A stretch of DNA of 39,578 bases from an uncultured Meiothermus sp. (GCA_937950405.1 CALFDH010000151.1:1-39578); one strand, 5' to 3'. Positions 7,278 through 16,149 are shown, numbered from the stretch's first letter. Program-made: numbers and translations. Notes: generated from the sequence alone by a model not told the origin.

Positions 7278-8138
7278 ATGCAGAGCGATACCACGGCAAG
7301 GCTCTTGATTACCTGTCCCGACCGGCCCGGTATTGTGGCGGCGGTTTCGAACTTTCTTTTCAACCACGGGGCCAACATTACCGCCCTCGACCAGCACTCC
7401 ACCGACCCCGAGGGAGGGCTATTTTTCATGCGGCTGGAGTTTCAGACCCCCCACCTGGATGTCTCGCGGGAAATCCTGGAAAAAGCCTTTGCCGAGCGGG
7501 TAGCGGCCCGTTTCGAGATGGACTGGCGCATTACCTACGCAGCCGATCTCAAAAAGGTGGCCGTTCTGGTCTCTAAGTACGACCATGCCCTGCTCGAGCT
7601 GCTCTGGCGGCACAGCAACCAAGAACTCCCCTGCCAGCTTACCCAGGTGATCTCCAATCACGAGGATTTGCGCCCAGAGGTCGAGCGCTTTGGCATCCCC
7701 TTCCACCACGTACCGGTCAGCAAGGAAAACAAGGAGCAGGCCGAGGCCAGGATGCTGGAGCTGCTCGGCGCTACCGATTTGGTGGTGCTGGCCCGTTACA
7801 TGCAGATTCTGACCGCCGGTTTTGTGGCCCACTACCCCAACAAAATCATCAACATTCACCACTCCTTTTTGCCGGCCTTTGTGGGCGCCAACCCCTACAA
7901 GCAGGCCTACACCCGGGGGGTGAAGATCATCGGGGCTACCGCGCACTACGTGACCGAGGAACTCGACCAGGGGCCCATCATCGAGCAGGACGTGGCCCGG
8001 GTCTCGCACCGGCACGATGTGGCCGGTCTGGTGCGGCTGGGGCGGGACTTGGAACGCAACGTGCTGGCCCGGGCGGTGCAGTGGCACCTGGAAGACCGCA
8101 TCATCGTGTATGGAAATAAAACGGTGGTGTTTTCATAA
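7278..8138 (+). CDS. purU: Formyltetrahydrofolate deformylase
   Basis: 286 residues, the normal PurU length. It hydrolyses 10-formyl-THF to THF and formate, which balances one-carbon pools and can supply formate for purine synthesis. The N-terminal ACT domain is clear ([27 protein letters not shown], about 8-85). The C-terminal formyltransferase-fold domain contains the catalytic asparagine and histidine in [10 protein letters not shown] (Asn192, His194) and the aspartate in [11 protein letters not shown] (Asp230). The ACT domain separates it from GAR transformylase PurN. No adjacent folate or purine gene is present. Start ATG 7278 follows a TAGCCT box by nine bases, consistent with the leaderless pattern in this window. 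Confidence 0.96.
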   Translation: MQSDTTARLLITCPDRPGIVAAVSNFLFNHGANITALDQHSTDPEGGLFFMRLEFQTPHLDVSREILEKAFAERVAARFEMDWRITYAADLKKVAVLVSKYDHALLELLWRHSNQELPCQLTQVISNHEDLRPEVERFGIPFHHVPVSKENKEQAEARMLELLGATDLVVLARYMQILTAGFVAHYPNKIINIHHSFLPAFVGANPYKQAYTRGVKIIGATAHYVTEELDQGPIIEQDVARVSHRHDVAGLVRLGRDLERNVLARAVQWHLEDRIIVYGNKTVVFS

Positions 8139-8170
8139 TCGCACTTCATGCCGTCTTCACCGTACTTCGC

Positions 8171-8176
8171 TAGACT
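8171..8176 (+). promoter_or_regulatory. -10 box TAGACT and RBS of the HtrA-type protease gene
   Basis: TAGACT at 8171-8176 precedes a leader containing GGAGG (8184-8188), eight bases before ATG 8197. Unlike many neighbours this gene has a leader with a good Shine-Dalgarno site. That decides the start at 8197 rather than the long upstream extension in the ORF track, which overlaps purU. Confidence 0.55.
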
Positions 8177-8196
8177 ATGAGATGGAGGTTTTTGAG

Positions 8197-9447
8197 ATGT
8201 CTATGAGAAACACTTCGATTGCCCTGGGCGTGCTGCTGATGGTGGGGGGTGGGGTGGCCTGGTTTAATCTGAGTAAGAGCCAGAGCCCGCTTTCGGCCCC
8301 TAGTGAACCGCAGACGCAAGTACAGGCGCAGTTGTTCGACCAGAACCGGGCCTTGCTCGAGAACGAACGCAACACCGTAGATGTGGTACAGCGTAGCGGG
8401 GATGGCGTGGTGTTCGTGGCGGTGCGCAGCGCGCCGCAGATGGGCCGCGACTTTGGCTTTTTCTCGCCCTTTTTGCAGCCCCAGCCGCAGGAAGGCTCCG
8501 GCTCGGGCTTTGTGATCGACCAGGACGGTCTGATCCTCACCAACTACCACGTGATTGAGGGGGCCGACCAGATCACGGTGCGCTTTCACAATGACCCCAA
8601 AAGCTACCCAGCCCGGGTGGTGGGCCGGGCCGAGCCCTTAGACCTGGCCCTGATCCGGGTACAGGCCCCGCGGGAGAAGCTCAAGCCCATGCGCCTGGCC
8701 GACTCTGAACAGGTACGGGTGGGGCAGAAGGCCATTGCCATGGGGAACCCTTTTGGGCTGGAATTTACTGTTACCGAGGGGATTGTCTCGGCCATTCGGC
8801 GCAATCCTAACGACGGTAGCGGCGATGGCAAGGGGGCCTTCGTGCCTACCGTGATCCAGACCGATGCCGCCATCAACCCCGGCAACTCCGGGGGGCCTTT
8901 GCTCAACTCGCGCGGCGAGGTCATCGGCATCAATACCTTCATTTACAGCACCACCGGCATGCTGGGGGGCCAAGCCCAGTCTGCGGGCATCGGCTTTGCC
9001 ATCCCTATTAACTTGGCCAAGCAGTACCTGGCCGACCTCAAGGCCGGCAAAGACATTACCGCTGAGGAAATCCTGCGTTCTCGTCCGCGCCTGGGGGTCA
9101 CCTTGTCGGCGCTTTCGCTGAGCCAATACCCCGAGAACGTGCGTCGGCAGAACCGCCTGCCCGAGACTGGCCTGATGATTCAGCAGGTGGAGCGGGGCGG
9201 CCCTGCCGAGCGAGCGGGCCTACGGCCTGCGACCCGTACCGTGCAGCTTCAACTTCGCACAGGACAGGTCATCGAGCTGGGGGTCAATGGCGACATTCTG
9301 CTCGAGGCCGATGGCAACCCCATCAACAACATCAACGACCTGCGGGCCGTGCTGCTCTCCAAAAAGCCAGGTGAAGCCGTGAACCTGAAGGTCTGGCGCG
9401 ATGGCCAGACCCGCGATGTGCGGGTGGTGCCGCAGGTGATTCGCTGA
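8197..9447 (+). CDS. HtrA/DegP-family trypsin-like serine protease with PDZ domain
   Basis: 416 residues from the ATG after GGAGG. An N-terminal membrane anchor or signal (SIALGVLLMVGGGVAWF) places it at the cell envelope. The protease domain has the full catalytic triad: His118 in TNYHVIEGAD, Asp149 in PLDLALIRV and Ser231 in NPGNSGGPLLN. A C-terminal PDZ domain (about 275-410) includes GLMIQQVERGGPAERAGLRP and ends GEAVNLKVWRDGQTRDVRVV. Only one PDZ is present, which is DegS/HhoA-like rather than DegP-like. Proteins of this type degrade or sense misfolded envelope proteins. It is not obviously in an operon; purU ends 58 bp upstream on the same strand. Confidence 0.94.
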   Translation: MSMRNTSIALGVLLMVGGGVAWFNLSKSQSPLSAPSEPQTQVQAQLFDQNRALLENERNTVDVVQRSGDGVVFVAVRSAPQMGRDFGFFSPFLQPQPQEGSGSGFVIDQDGLILTNYHVIEGADQITVRFHNDPKSYPARVVGRAEPLDLALIRVQAPREKLKPMRLADSEQVRVGQKAIAMGNPFGLEFTVTEGIVSAIRRNPNDGSGDGKGAFVPTVIQTDAAINPGNSGGPLLNSRGEVIGINTFIYSTTGMLGGQAQSAGIGFAIPINLAKQYLADLKAGKDITAEEILRSRPRLGVTLSALSLSQYPENVRRQNRLPETGLMIQQVERGGPAERAGLRPATRTVQLQLRTGQVIELGVNGDILLEADGNPINNINDLRAVLLSKKPGEAVNLKVWRDGQTRDVRVVPQVIR

Positions 9448-9571
9448 GGGCGGACGTGGCGATTTGACCGCCAAAAAGCCTTGTGGTTGTGACCCCCATC
9501 GCCAGACACAGCCGGCTCGAGCCCATCCCATCTCTGCTTGAACACTTTGCATACTTCAGAAGCGGTGAGGC

Positions 9572-9650
9572 AGGGAACAGGGGGTAGGGGTTAGGGAACA
9601 GGGGACAGGTGTGGAGACCCACTACCTACCTCCTATCACCTACTCCCACC
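9572..9650. repeat. Low-complexity GGGGTTAGGG / CACCTACTCCC words
   Basis: Within the 388-bp gap after the protease, the stretch gggaacagggggtaggggttagggaacagggg is the reverse complement of the word set at 376-409. It is followed by pyrimidine-rich words (actacctacctcctatcacctactccc). No reading frame or stable stem was found here. Confidence 0.6.
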
Positions 9651-9701
9651 CTTGGTATCTCGAAAGTTGGCTACACGCCTAGAGTTGGTATCAGTGGCAG
9701 A

Positions 9702-9724
9702 CCCTCCCGTATGCGGGAGGGTTT
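9702..9724 (+). terminator. Intrinsic-terminator-like hairpin
   Basis: CCCTCCCG, loop tatg, CGGGAGGG, then TTT forms a perfect 8-bp stem. It lies 255 bp after the protease stop and 112 bp before the next start codon. The T run is short, so efficiency is uncertain; it could instead be an interspersed palindrome like that at 1752. Confidence 0.55.
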
Positions 9725-9750
9725 CGTGCTGTGAACGATGCATTGCGCTC

Positions 9751-9772
9751 CGACCTGAGACTTGCGACAGGC
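9751..9772. repeat. CGACCTGAGACTTGCGACA word repeat
   Basis: The string ctgagacttgcgaca recurs exactly at 18786-18800 upstream of gltX, and related words (cctgcgacatgggacatgcgacctg) lie at 31679-31703. All three are in gaps shortly before genes. No function is visible. Confidence 0.6.
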
Positions 9773-9822
9773 CTTGAGCGTCTGTACAACGGTGTACTAC
9801 ATTGCCCTTCATCTGCGTTGCC

Positions 9823-9835
9823 TATACTGAGCCCA
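9823..9835 (+). promoter_or_regulatory. Leaderless promoter TATACT, 7 nt before ATG 9836
   Basis: A near-consensus -10 box TATACT (9823-9828) is followed by seven bases and ATG 9836. TTGCCC 15 bp upstream could be the -35. This supports ATG 9836, where a signal peptide begins, over the GTG at 9731 in the ORF track. Confidence 0.7.
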
Positions 9836-12553
9836 ATGGGGCGTTTCTTGGCGGTTATTTTGTTGGTTTGGGCGGGGGCGCTGGCCCAGTTCGACCCCAC
9901 CCGGCAGTGGTTTACCCTGCGCACCGAGCATTTTGACATCCACTACCATGCGGGCCTCGAGCGCGTGGCCAGCGAGGCGGCCATCCATGCCGAAAACGCC
10001 TACCGGCTGCTCATCCCCGATTTCGAGGCGCCGCCGGGGCGGATTAGCATTGTGCTCTCGGATGTGGGCGACACCCTCAACGGTTTTGCCAATACCACCA
10101 ACAATGTGGTGGGCATTTTTACCGGGCAGTTCCGCAGTTCGGATTTGTTCAACCCCCGGCTTTCTTCCTGGTGGGAGACGGTCATCTTCCACGAGATCGT
10201 GCATATGTTCGACCTCTCGCAGGTGCGGGGCCCCCTGAAGGACCGTACCCGCATCTTTGGGCAACTGCCTTCACAAAACGCGGTGAAGCCCTTTCCCTTT
10301 GTGGAAGGTACGGTGCTTTACTTCAAGCATAAAAAGCTGGGCGAGTCGCGCCAGAGCGATGCCACTACCCGCATGGCCCTGCGCCAGATGGTGCTTTCAG
10401 GCCGGTTTCCCACCCTGGACGAGATTCGCCAGGCCTACAGCAAGTCCACCTGGCCCTATCTGGGCTTTCTGGTCTACAACTACAGCGCCTGGCTGGTGCA
10501 GTACCTGGAGGTGCGCTTTGGCGAGGAGGCTTACAAGCGCTTTACCGAGGCCAACGCCGGGATGCTGGCCTTAAAGGACTTCAACGAGCCCTTCCTGCAA
10601 GCCTTTGGGCTCTCGCTCGACCAGATTTACAGTGACTTTGTGCGCTGGCTGTCCAGCCAGTTTCAGGACGAAATCGCCCGCATCCGGGCCCAGGGCCTGA
10701 CCCCGGTGCAAAAGCTCAGCAGCCTGGGGTTTTTTAGCGAGGGCGCTACCGACTCGGCCAATGGCCTGGTGTATTCGCACGCCTCGCCCTTGCGCAGCGG
10801 CCTGCGCCTGATTGTGAACGACCGCGAGCGCGAGCTGCTGAGCGGCCCGGCCCAGCACCCGCAGTGGTCGCCGGATGGGCGCTACTTGCTGTTTACGGCC
10901 AGCACCACCACCAGCCCCTACTTTGTGGGCAGCGACCTTTACCAGTACGACCGTCTTGAAGACCGCGTGAAGCGGCTCACCAACGGGGAGCGGGTCTACT
11001 ATGCCCGCTATGCCCCCGATGGCAAGAGCATCTTTATGGCCAGGAACACCCCGGACGGCTCCACCGAGCTGGCCCGTTATTTTATCGAGCTCGAGCGCAC
11101 CCAGCCCCTGCGTAGCTTTCCATTCCAGGACGGGGTGGTGCATTCTTTTGCGGTAGCTCCGGACAGCGGCTCGCTCATTCTGTCGCTCCTGCGGCGTGGG
11201 GGCTTTCAGGACCTGTACCGCTATGTACTGCAAACTGGGGCCCTCCTGGCTCTGACCCAGGACAAAAACGTGGATAGCGACCCGGTCTTCAGCCCCGACG
11301 GTCAGTACGTGATTTACAGCAGCGATGTGAACCGAGTCTACAACCTGTATGCATACCGCCTGGCGGACGGCGCGGTTTTTCAGGTGACCAACCTGCTCAC
11401 CGGGGCCTACCGGCCCACCCTTTCACACAGCAAGCAGCAGATCATCTTTACCGGCTACGACGAAACGGGCTACAACCTCTACCAGACCCCCTACAACCCC
11501 AGCACCTGGAAACGGGTGGAACTCAAACCGGAGCCCCTGCCCCCCTTCGAGCCGGCGGAGGCGGCCAGAGGCCAGGCGTACGACCCCTGGCGCTACCTGC
11601 GCCCCTTGTACTGGCTGCCCCTGGCCGATGTGGGTGTGGATGGCTTTGGCTTGAACGCTTTTCTGGGGGTTTCCTTTGGCGCCTCCGACCCGGTGGGCAT
11701 CCATTCGTACTCGGTGGGGGCCGGGTTTGACAGCAACTTTCGGGGTATTTTTTACAACGCGGCTTACCAGTATGCAGGTCTGGGTTTTCCCATCACCCTG
11801 CAAGTGGCGGGTTCGGGCCGTGACAATGCCCAGGGCATAGGCACATCGTTCTGGTCGCCGCAGGGCAGCCTGGGCTTTGGCTACGTGCGCTCTGACCTCT
11901 TCGAGCCCCAGTTTGACCCTAACCAGAACACCGTGACGCACACCTTTTCGGTTCGCCTGGGCGCGGTGGGGAGTTCCTCGAGCGACCTCTTTCGTTCGCG
12001 CAGCAGCCTGAGCGCAGTCGGGACGGCCTTTGTGCGGGAGGGCAGCCCGGACTGGCGCTACAGCGTGCGGGGGGCTTTGGGGTTTCAGTTCCGCCTGCCG
12101 CTGGAAGCCACGCACCTATTAGGACTGCGTGTCGGGGGCGGTTTCACCACCTCGCCGCTAGCCTATGATGCCTTCGACCTGGGCTCGGTGCCGCTGGTAG
12201 TGGGCAGTGCGCCGGTGCTGGCGGTGCGGGGCTATGGGCCGGGTCAACTGCGCGGGTCGCAGGCGCTGGTGGGCTCCCTGGAATACCGCCTACCGCCCTG
12301 GAGCATCGAGCGAGGGCTGGGTAACTGGCCGCTGTTTTTCGACGACCTTAGCCTCTCGGTCTTTGTGGATGCGGGGGTGGCCGGTTCGCCCCTGAACCTG
12401 GATCAGGTGCGTTTTGCGGTGGGTACGGAGCTGCGCCTGGGCCTGACCCTGTTTTACTTGGCGCCGGGCTCGAGTGTGGCGCTGGGGGGTGCGCAGGGGA
12501 TTGGCGAGCCGGGGCCCAGGTTTTACCTGAACCTGATTTTGCCGGGGTTGTAA
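9836..12553 (+). CDS. Exported peptidase-MA-like / TolB-propeller / outer-membrane beta-barrel protein
   Basis: 905 residues from ATG 9836, starting with a signal peptide (MGRFLAVILLVWAGALAQ). Three parts follow. Residues 20-280 resemble a gluzincin-like metallopeptidase with zinc motif FHEIVHMFDL (HEIVH, 119-123) and a possible third ligand in FVEGTVLY (Glu157). Residues 290-570 hold PD40/TolB-like blades with repeated WSPDGRYLLF, YAPDGKSIFM and FSPDGQYVIY. Residues 600-905 alternate aromatic and small residues like an outer-membrane barrel of the surface-antigen/Omp85 C-terminal type (RGYGPGQLRGSQALVGSLEYRLPPW, ending FYLNLILPGL with a terminal hydrophobic strand). It probably sits in the outer envelope with the peptidase and propeller in the periplasm. 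The substrate is unknown. Domain reading is by eye; the HExxH and propeller parts are the firmest. Confidence 0.8.
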   Translation: MGRFLAVILLVWAGALAQFDPTRQWFTLRTEHFDIHYHAGLERVASEAAIHAENAYRLLIPDFEAPPGRISIVLSDVGDTLNGFANTTNNVVGIFTGQFRSSDLFNPRLSSWWETVIFHEIVHMFDLSQVRGPLKDRTRIFGQLPSQNAVKPFPFVEGTVLYFKHKKLGESRQSDATTRMALRQMVLSGRFPTLDEIRQAYSKSTWPYLGFLVYNYSAWLVQYLEVRFGEEAYKRFTEANAGMLALKDFNEPFLQAFGLSLDQIYSDFVRWLSSQFQDEIARIRAQGLTPVQKLSSLGFFSEGATDSANGLVYSHASPLRSGLRLIVNDRERELLSGPAQHPQWSPDGRYLLFTASTTTSPYFVGSDLYQYDRLEDRVKRLTNGERVYYARYAPDGKSIFMARNTPDGSTELARYFIELERTQPLRSFPFQDGVVHSFAVAPDSGSLILSLLRRGGFQDLYRYVLQTGALLALTQDKNVDSDPVFSPDGQYVIYSSDVNRVYNLYAYRLADGAVFQVTNLLTGAYRPTLSHSKQQIIFTGYDETGYNLYQTPYNPSTWKRVELKPEPLPPFEPAEAARGQAYDPWRYLRPLYWLPLADVGVDGFGLNAFLGVSFGASDPVGIHSYSVGAGFDSNFRGIFYNAAYQYAGLGFPITLQVAGSGRDNAQGIGTSFWSPQGSLGFGYVRSDLFEPQFDPNQNTVTHTFSVRLGAVGSSSSDLFRSRSSLSAVGTAFVREGSPDWRYSVRGALGFQFRLPLEATHLLGLRVGGGFTTSPLAYDAFDLGSVPLVVGSAPVLAVRGYGPGQLRGSQALVGSLEYRLPPWSIERGLGNWPLFFDDLSLSVFVDAGVAGSPLNLDQVRFAVGTELRLGLTLFYLAPGSSVALGGAQGIGEPGPRFYLNLILPGL

Positions 12554-12608
12554 ACGAACACAAAGGACTTCAGAGACCTTCAAACTGTTTATAGAACAAG
12601 ATTTTTCT

Positions 12609-12794
12609 TCAATTGCCAACGAGACAGTAAACCACTCCAGACCGACTCACCGCAAATAAAGCGTTACCATCGGCGATCCAAGGCGCGATCATCTCATTGT
12701 TTAGAAGGCTCAGGACACTGGCCTCAAAGCTAGTTCGACCACCATTGGAGAGACTGCTTCCCCAGGTGGAGCTGCATTTCTTGTGTTGCGAAGT
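12609..12794 (-). pseudogene. Remnant of a beta-propeller (PQQ-like repeat) protein
   Basis: Minus-strand frame reading ..TWGSSLSNGGRTSFEA.. and ..IAPWIADGNALFAVSRSGVVYCLVGN-stop. The NALFAVSRSGVVYCL segment resembles the blade motif of PQQ-like repeat proteins. The frame is open for about 61 codons but is blocked by a stop at 12795-12797. Further upstream another frame reads YYAVNFATQEM, suggesting at least one frameshift. There is no start codon or signal peptide, so this looks like the decayed C-terminal end of a lost gene. Evidence is short and by eye. Confidence 0.5.
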
Positions 12795-12885
12795 TCACGG
12801 CGTAGTACGGACGCTACCTTGCTGGAAAAACGGCCAGATAGCAAGCCCCTGATTTGTGATATGGGATTTCGGGTAGTTTGTGGTT

Positions 12886-13020
12886 AGAGCGCTCTTCACT
12901 GAAATCGAGACATCCGAGGTTAAGAATCTTTCGTTCTGAACAGAAACAGTGGCCGCCTGTATGGGCGGCCAAGTATGTGAAGAGCGCGATAAAGCGTCAT
13001 ATAAAGGTCAAACGCGCTCT
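12886..13020 (+). promoter_or_regulatory. Candidate operator/promoter region of the ugp-like operon
   Basis: Three related palindromic words precede the transporter operon. AGAGCGCTCT is a perfect palindrome at 12886-12895. AGAGCGCG (12981-12988) and CGCGCTCT (13013-13020) are exact inverted repeats 24 bp apart that bracket a TATAAA -10-like box (13000-13005). A GGCCGCC..GGCGGCC hairpin lies at 12951-12970. The arrangement is what a repressor site over a promoter would look like. The regulator is not identifiable; no Pho-box pattern was recognised. Confidence 0.5.
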
Positions 13021-13070
13021 GAAACTGCACTGATACGCTCGCGAAATGCTCTACAAGGTGAGGAGTTACC

Positions 13071-13997
13071 GTGTCGGTAGAGCGACGAGAGACCCCCTGG
13101 ACCGAAGCTAAACCCCAGACCCGCTTCAAAGCAGGGGAGGGCCTCGAGGCCGCCCTGCTGGTGGTTCCAGGGGTGGCGCTGATGCTCCTCTTTATCGTCT
13201 GGCCCACCCTGAATGCCTTCTGGCTTTCGTTTCACCGCGAGAACCTGCTGGGCACCAGCCGGGAGTGGGTGGGCCTGACCAACTATGCCGAGATGCTAAA
13301 GGACCCCGCCTTCTGGCGTTCGGTGGGGGCCACCTTCGTTTTTGCCGCCGTTGTGGCCCCGGTGCAGTTGGTGCTGGGCCTGGTGGCCGCGCTGATGGTG
13401 GCCCGGCCCTTTCCGGGGGTAGGGCTTTTTCGTACCCTTTTTTTTCTGACCACCGCCGTGCCTACCGCGGTGGCGGCGGTGGCCTGGGGCTGGTTTTTAC
13501 ACCCGGTGGGGGGCACCCTGAACCGTGCCCTCGAGGCCATCGGCCTCTCCCGCCAGCCCTGGCTCACCAGCCCCGAGCTGGCCCTGCCGGCCCTGGCCGT
13601 CCTGACAGCCTGGGCCGGGGTGGGTTTCACGGCCATCCTGCTCACGGCGGGGTTGCAGCAGATTCCCGAGGAACTCTACGAGGCCGCCCGCATAGACGGG
13701 GCCGGCAGCTGGACGCAGTTCTGGCGCATCACCCTGCCCCTGTTGTCGCCCACCTTGTTCCTGGTGGCCCTCCTGATTCTGCTCTCGAGCCTCACCGCCT
13801 TTGGCCAGATTCACCTGCTAACCCGTGGAGGGCCCATGGAGAGCACCACGGTCTGGATCTACCGGGTCTACCAGGATGCCTTCTTCAACTTCCGCTTCTA
13901 CTACGCCTCGGCCCAGGCAGTGGCCCTCTTCCTGGTGCTTCTGCTGCTGGCGGCTTTGCAGTTCCGCTTCTTTGGGAGGAAGGTGCACTATGGTTAG
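13071..13997 (+). CDS. ugpA: ABC transporter permease, UgpA/MalF type
   Basis: 308 residues with about six membrane segments and the cytoplasmic EAA loop EELYEAARIDGAGSWTQFWRITLPLLSP, which docks the ATPase. It is the first inner-membrane half of a carbohydrate-uptake-1 family importer. Start is GTG 13071 with aggag six bases upstream. The stop overlaps the next permease start by 8 bp, indicating translational coupling. The glycerol-3-phosphate assignment comes from the binding protein two genes downstream, so the symbol is by context; a sugar permease is the safe reading. The ATPase subunit is not in the window, and Thermus-group bacteria often share one MsmX/MalK-like ATPase among several importers. 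Confidence 0.85.
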   Translation: MSVERRETPWTEAKPQTRFKAGEGLEAALLVVPGVALMLLFIVWPTLNAFWLSFHRENLLGTSREWVGLTNYAEMLKDPAFWRSVGATFVFAAVVAPVQLVLGLVAALMVARPFPGVGLFRTLFFLTTAVPTAVAAVAWGWFLHPVGGTLNRALEAIGLSRQPWLTSPELALPALAVLTAWAGVGFTAILLTAGLQQIPEELYEAARIDGAGSWTQFWRITLPLLSPTLFLVALLILLSSLTAFGQIHLLTRGGPMESTTVWIYRVYQDAFFNFRFYYASAQAVALFLVLLLLAALQFRFFGRKVHYG

Positions 13998-14814
13998 CCT
14001 GCCCCACTGGCTGGCGCGGCCCCTGTTCTACCTGGGGCTTGGGGTGTATGCCTTCTTGCTGGTCCTGCCCCTGCTGAACCTGTTCGCGGCCAGCTTCAAG
14101 AGCGATGGCGAACTGTTTGCCCCAGGGCTCTGGCCGACCCACCCCACCCTGGAGCCCTACCAGGAGGCCCTGCAAAAATACCCCCTGGCCCGCTACCTGC
14201 TGAATAGCCTGGTGGTGGCGGTGGGTACCACGCTGGGGGTGCTGCTGGTCTCGGCTACGCTGGGCTACGCCCTGGCCCGCATCCCCTTCGCAGGGCAAAG
14301 CGCCCTGTTTGGCTTTGTGGTGGCCATGCTGCTGATCCCCGGCGAAGTCACCTTTTTGCCGCTCTACCTGCTGGTGCAACAGTTGGGCTGGCTCAATAGC
14401 TATACCGCCCTCATTGTTCCCTTTATCGCCTCGCCGCTGGGCATCTTCCTGTTGCGCCAGTTCATCAAGAGCCTGCCCCAGGATCTCTTTGACGCGGCCC
14501 GCATAGATGGGGCGGGGCACCTGCGCATGCTCTGGCACATCGCCCTCCCGCTTGCGGCCCCAGCGCTGGGGGCACTTGCCGCCCTCACCTTCCTGGGGGC
14601 CTGGAACATGTACCTCTGGCCCCTGGTGACGATCAACCGCAGCGAGATGATGACCGCCCAGATTGCCGTGGCCCAGGTGCAAAACGTCGAGGTCACCAGC
14701 TGGAACGTGGTCGCGGCGACGGCCATCCTGGTCTTGCTACCCACCCTGATTGCCTTTCTGCTCGCCCAGCGCTTCTTTATACGGGGAATTGCCCTGGGTG
14801 GGCTAAAGGGATAG
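13990..14814 (+). CDS. ugpE: ABC transporter permease, UgpE/MalG type
   Basis: 274 residues, six predicted membrane segments and an EAA loop DLFDAARIDGAGHLRMLWHIALPLAAPALG. It pairs with the preceding permease to form the membrane channel. ATG 13990 follows gggagga and overlaps the upstream stop codon by 8 bp. The ORF track extends it upstream to 13825, but that extension runs inside the first permease and lacks family similarity. The binding-protein gene follows after 11 bp. Confidence 0.86.
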   Translation: MVSLPHWLARPLFYLGLGVYAFLLVLPLLNLFAASFKSDGELFAPGLWPTHPTLEPYQEALQKYPLARYLLNSLVVAVGTTLGVLLVSATLGYALARIPFAGQSALFGFVVAMLLIPGEVTFLPLYLLVQQLGWLNSYTALIVPFIASPLGIFLLRQFIKSLPQDLFDAARIDGAGHLRMLWHIALPLAAPALGALAALTFLGAWNMYLWPLVTINRSEMMTAQIAVAQVQNVEVTSWNVVAATAILVLLPTLIAFLLAQRFFIRGIALGGLKG

Positions 14815-14825
14815 AGGAGATAATC

Positions 14826-16130
14826 ATGAAGCGAACCTTTGTACTGCTGGCGCTGGCCCTGGGAAGCCTTTCCCTGGCCCAGCAACGGGTCACCATAGAC
14901 TTCTGGCACTCCATGGGCGGGGTGCTGGGCGAGGCCACCGAGGCCCTGGTAAAGGACTTCAACGCCTCGCAGAACCGTATCACCGTGCGCAGTCAGTTCG
15001 TGGGCTCCTACGACGACGGCCTCAACAAGCTGCGGGCGGCCTTGCAGGCTGGCGGTCAGGGGCGGCCCAACGTGATCCAGGTCTACGATATTGGGGCCCG
15101 CTTCATGGCCGACTCCGGCGCGGTGCTGCCCCTGGAAGACCTGGCACGGGCCAACAACTTCGACCTCTCGCAGTTTGTGCCCCAGCCTCGCAACTACTAC
15201 AGCGTGGACGGCAAGCTCTACGGCCTGGCCTTCAACTCCTCCAACCCCATCCTCTACTTCAACGCCCAGGCCCTGGAGCAGGCCGGCATCCCCTACCGCA
15301 ACACCTGGAGCCTGGCGGACCTCGAGGTGGCCGCCCGCAAGCTGACCGTACGGGACGCCTCCGGCAAAACCACCCGCTATGGGCTGTCCATTCCCATAGA
15401 TAGCTGGTTCATGGAGCAGTTCAGCTACAACTCCGGCCAGTTCTTCTGCAACAACGAGAACGGCCGTAAGGCCCGGGCCACCGAGGTCACCTTCAATAAC
15501 CCCGCTGCGGTAGCCTTCCTGGACACCTGGGCGCGGCTGGTGCGTGAAGGGGTGGCGGCCAACACCGGGCGCACCTGGGCCGATAGCCAGAGCCTTTTTG
15601 CCCAGGGCAACGCGGCCATTGCCATCTACTCCACCGCCTCCCTGACCGGGGTGCTGCGCCAGGTGGGCAACCGCTTCCCCCTACGCACCGCCTTCTACCC
15701 CTACCTCAGGGAGCGCAATGGTACGGCCATTGGCGGGGCGGCAGTGTATCTGATCCGGGGATTTGGCGACGAGCAAAACCAGGCTTCCTGGGAGTTTATC
15801 CGCTACCTGCTGCGCCCCGAGACCCAGGCCAAGTGGATTATTGGCACCGGCTATTTCCCGGTAGTGCGGGGCGTAGCCGACCTTCCCGCTGTGCGCCAGG
15901 CCTATGTGCGCCAGCCCAACTACACCACCGCCCTGCGGCAGCTCGAGACCTCTAAGGTCAACACCGCCTCGGCGGGCTGCCTGATGGGGGGCTTCACCGA
16001 GATCCGCCAGATTGTGCAGTCGGCCATCGAGGAAGCCATGCGGGGCAAACCGGCCCAGCAAGCCTTGGATGAAGCCAAGCAGCGGGCCGACCAGGTGCTC
16101 GCCCGTTACAATGCCAGTGTACGACAGTAA
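14826..16130 (+). CDS. ugpB: Glycerol-3-phosphate-type ABC substrate-binding protein (UgpB-like)
   Basis: 434 residues with signal peptide MKRTFVLLALALGSLSLAQ. Sequence blocks closely follow E. coli UgpB as I know it: IDFWHSMGGVLGE, VIQVYDIGARFMADSGAVLPL, SQFVPQPRNYYSVDGKLYGLAFNSSNPILYFN, AIGGAAVYLIRGF and a C-terminal GKPAQQALDEAKQRADQVL. UgpB binds glycerol-3-phosphate and glycerophosphodiesters outside the membrane. Gene order permease-permease-binding protein differs from E. coli ugpBAEC, and no UgpC ATPase or UgpQ phosphodiesterase is present. An aggagat site lies before ATG 14826. A clear terminator hairpin ends the operon. The general class is certain; ligand is likely but unproven. 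Confidence 0.87.
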   Translation: MKRTFVLLALALGSLSLAQQRVTIDFWHSMGGVLGEATEALVKDFNASQNRITVRSQFVGSYDDGLNKLRAALQAGGQGRPNVIQVYDIGARFMADSGAVLPLEDLARANNFDLSQFVPQPRNYYSVDGKLYGLAFNSSNPILYFNAQALEQAGIPYRNTWSLADLEVAARKLTVRDASGKTTRYGLSIPIDSWFMEQFSYNSGQFFCNNENGRKARATEVTFNNPAAVAFLDTWARLVREGVAANTGRTWADSQSLFAQGNAAIAIYSTASLTGVLRQVGNRFPLRTAFYPYLRERNGTAIGGAAVYLIRGFGDEQNQASWEFIRYLLRPETQAKWIIGTGYFPVVRGVADLPAVRQAYVRQPNYTTALRQLETSKVNTASAGCLMGGFTEIRQIVQSAIEEAMRGKPAQQALDEAKQRADQVLARYNASVRQ

Positions 16131-16149
16131 ACGCGATTTTCGAATGGCT

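Noticed and set aside
8017-8196. N-terminal extension of the HtrA-type protease in the ORF track
   Set aside because: Overlaps the end of purU in another frame; the SD site GGAGG and membrane anchor place the start at 8197.
9448-9500. GGCGG..CCGCC inverted repeat after the protease as terminator
   Set aside because: Fifteen-base loop and A rather than T residues follow on the coding strand.
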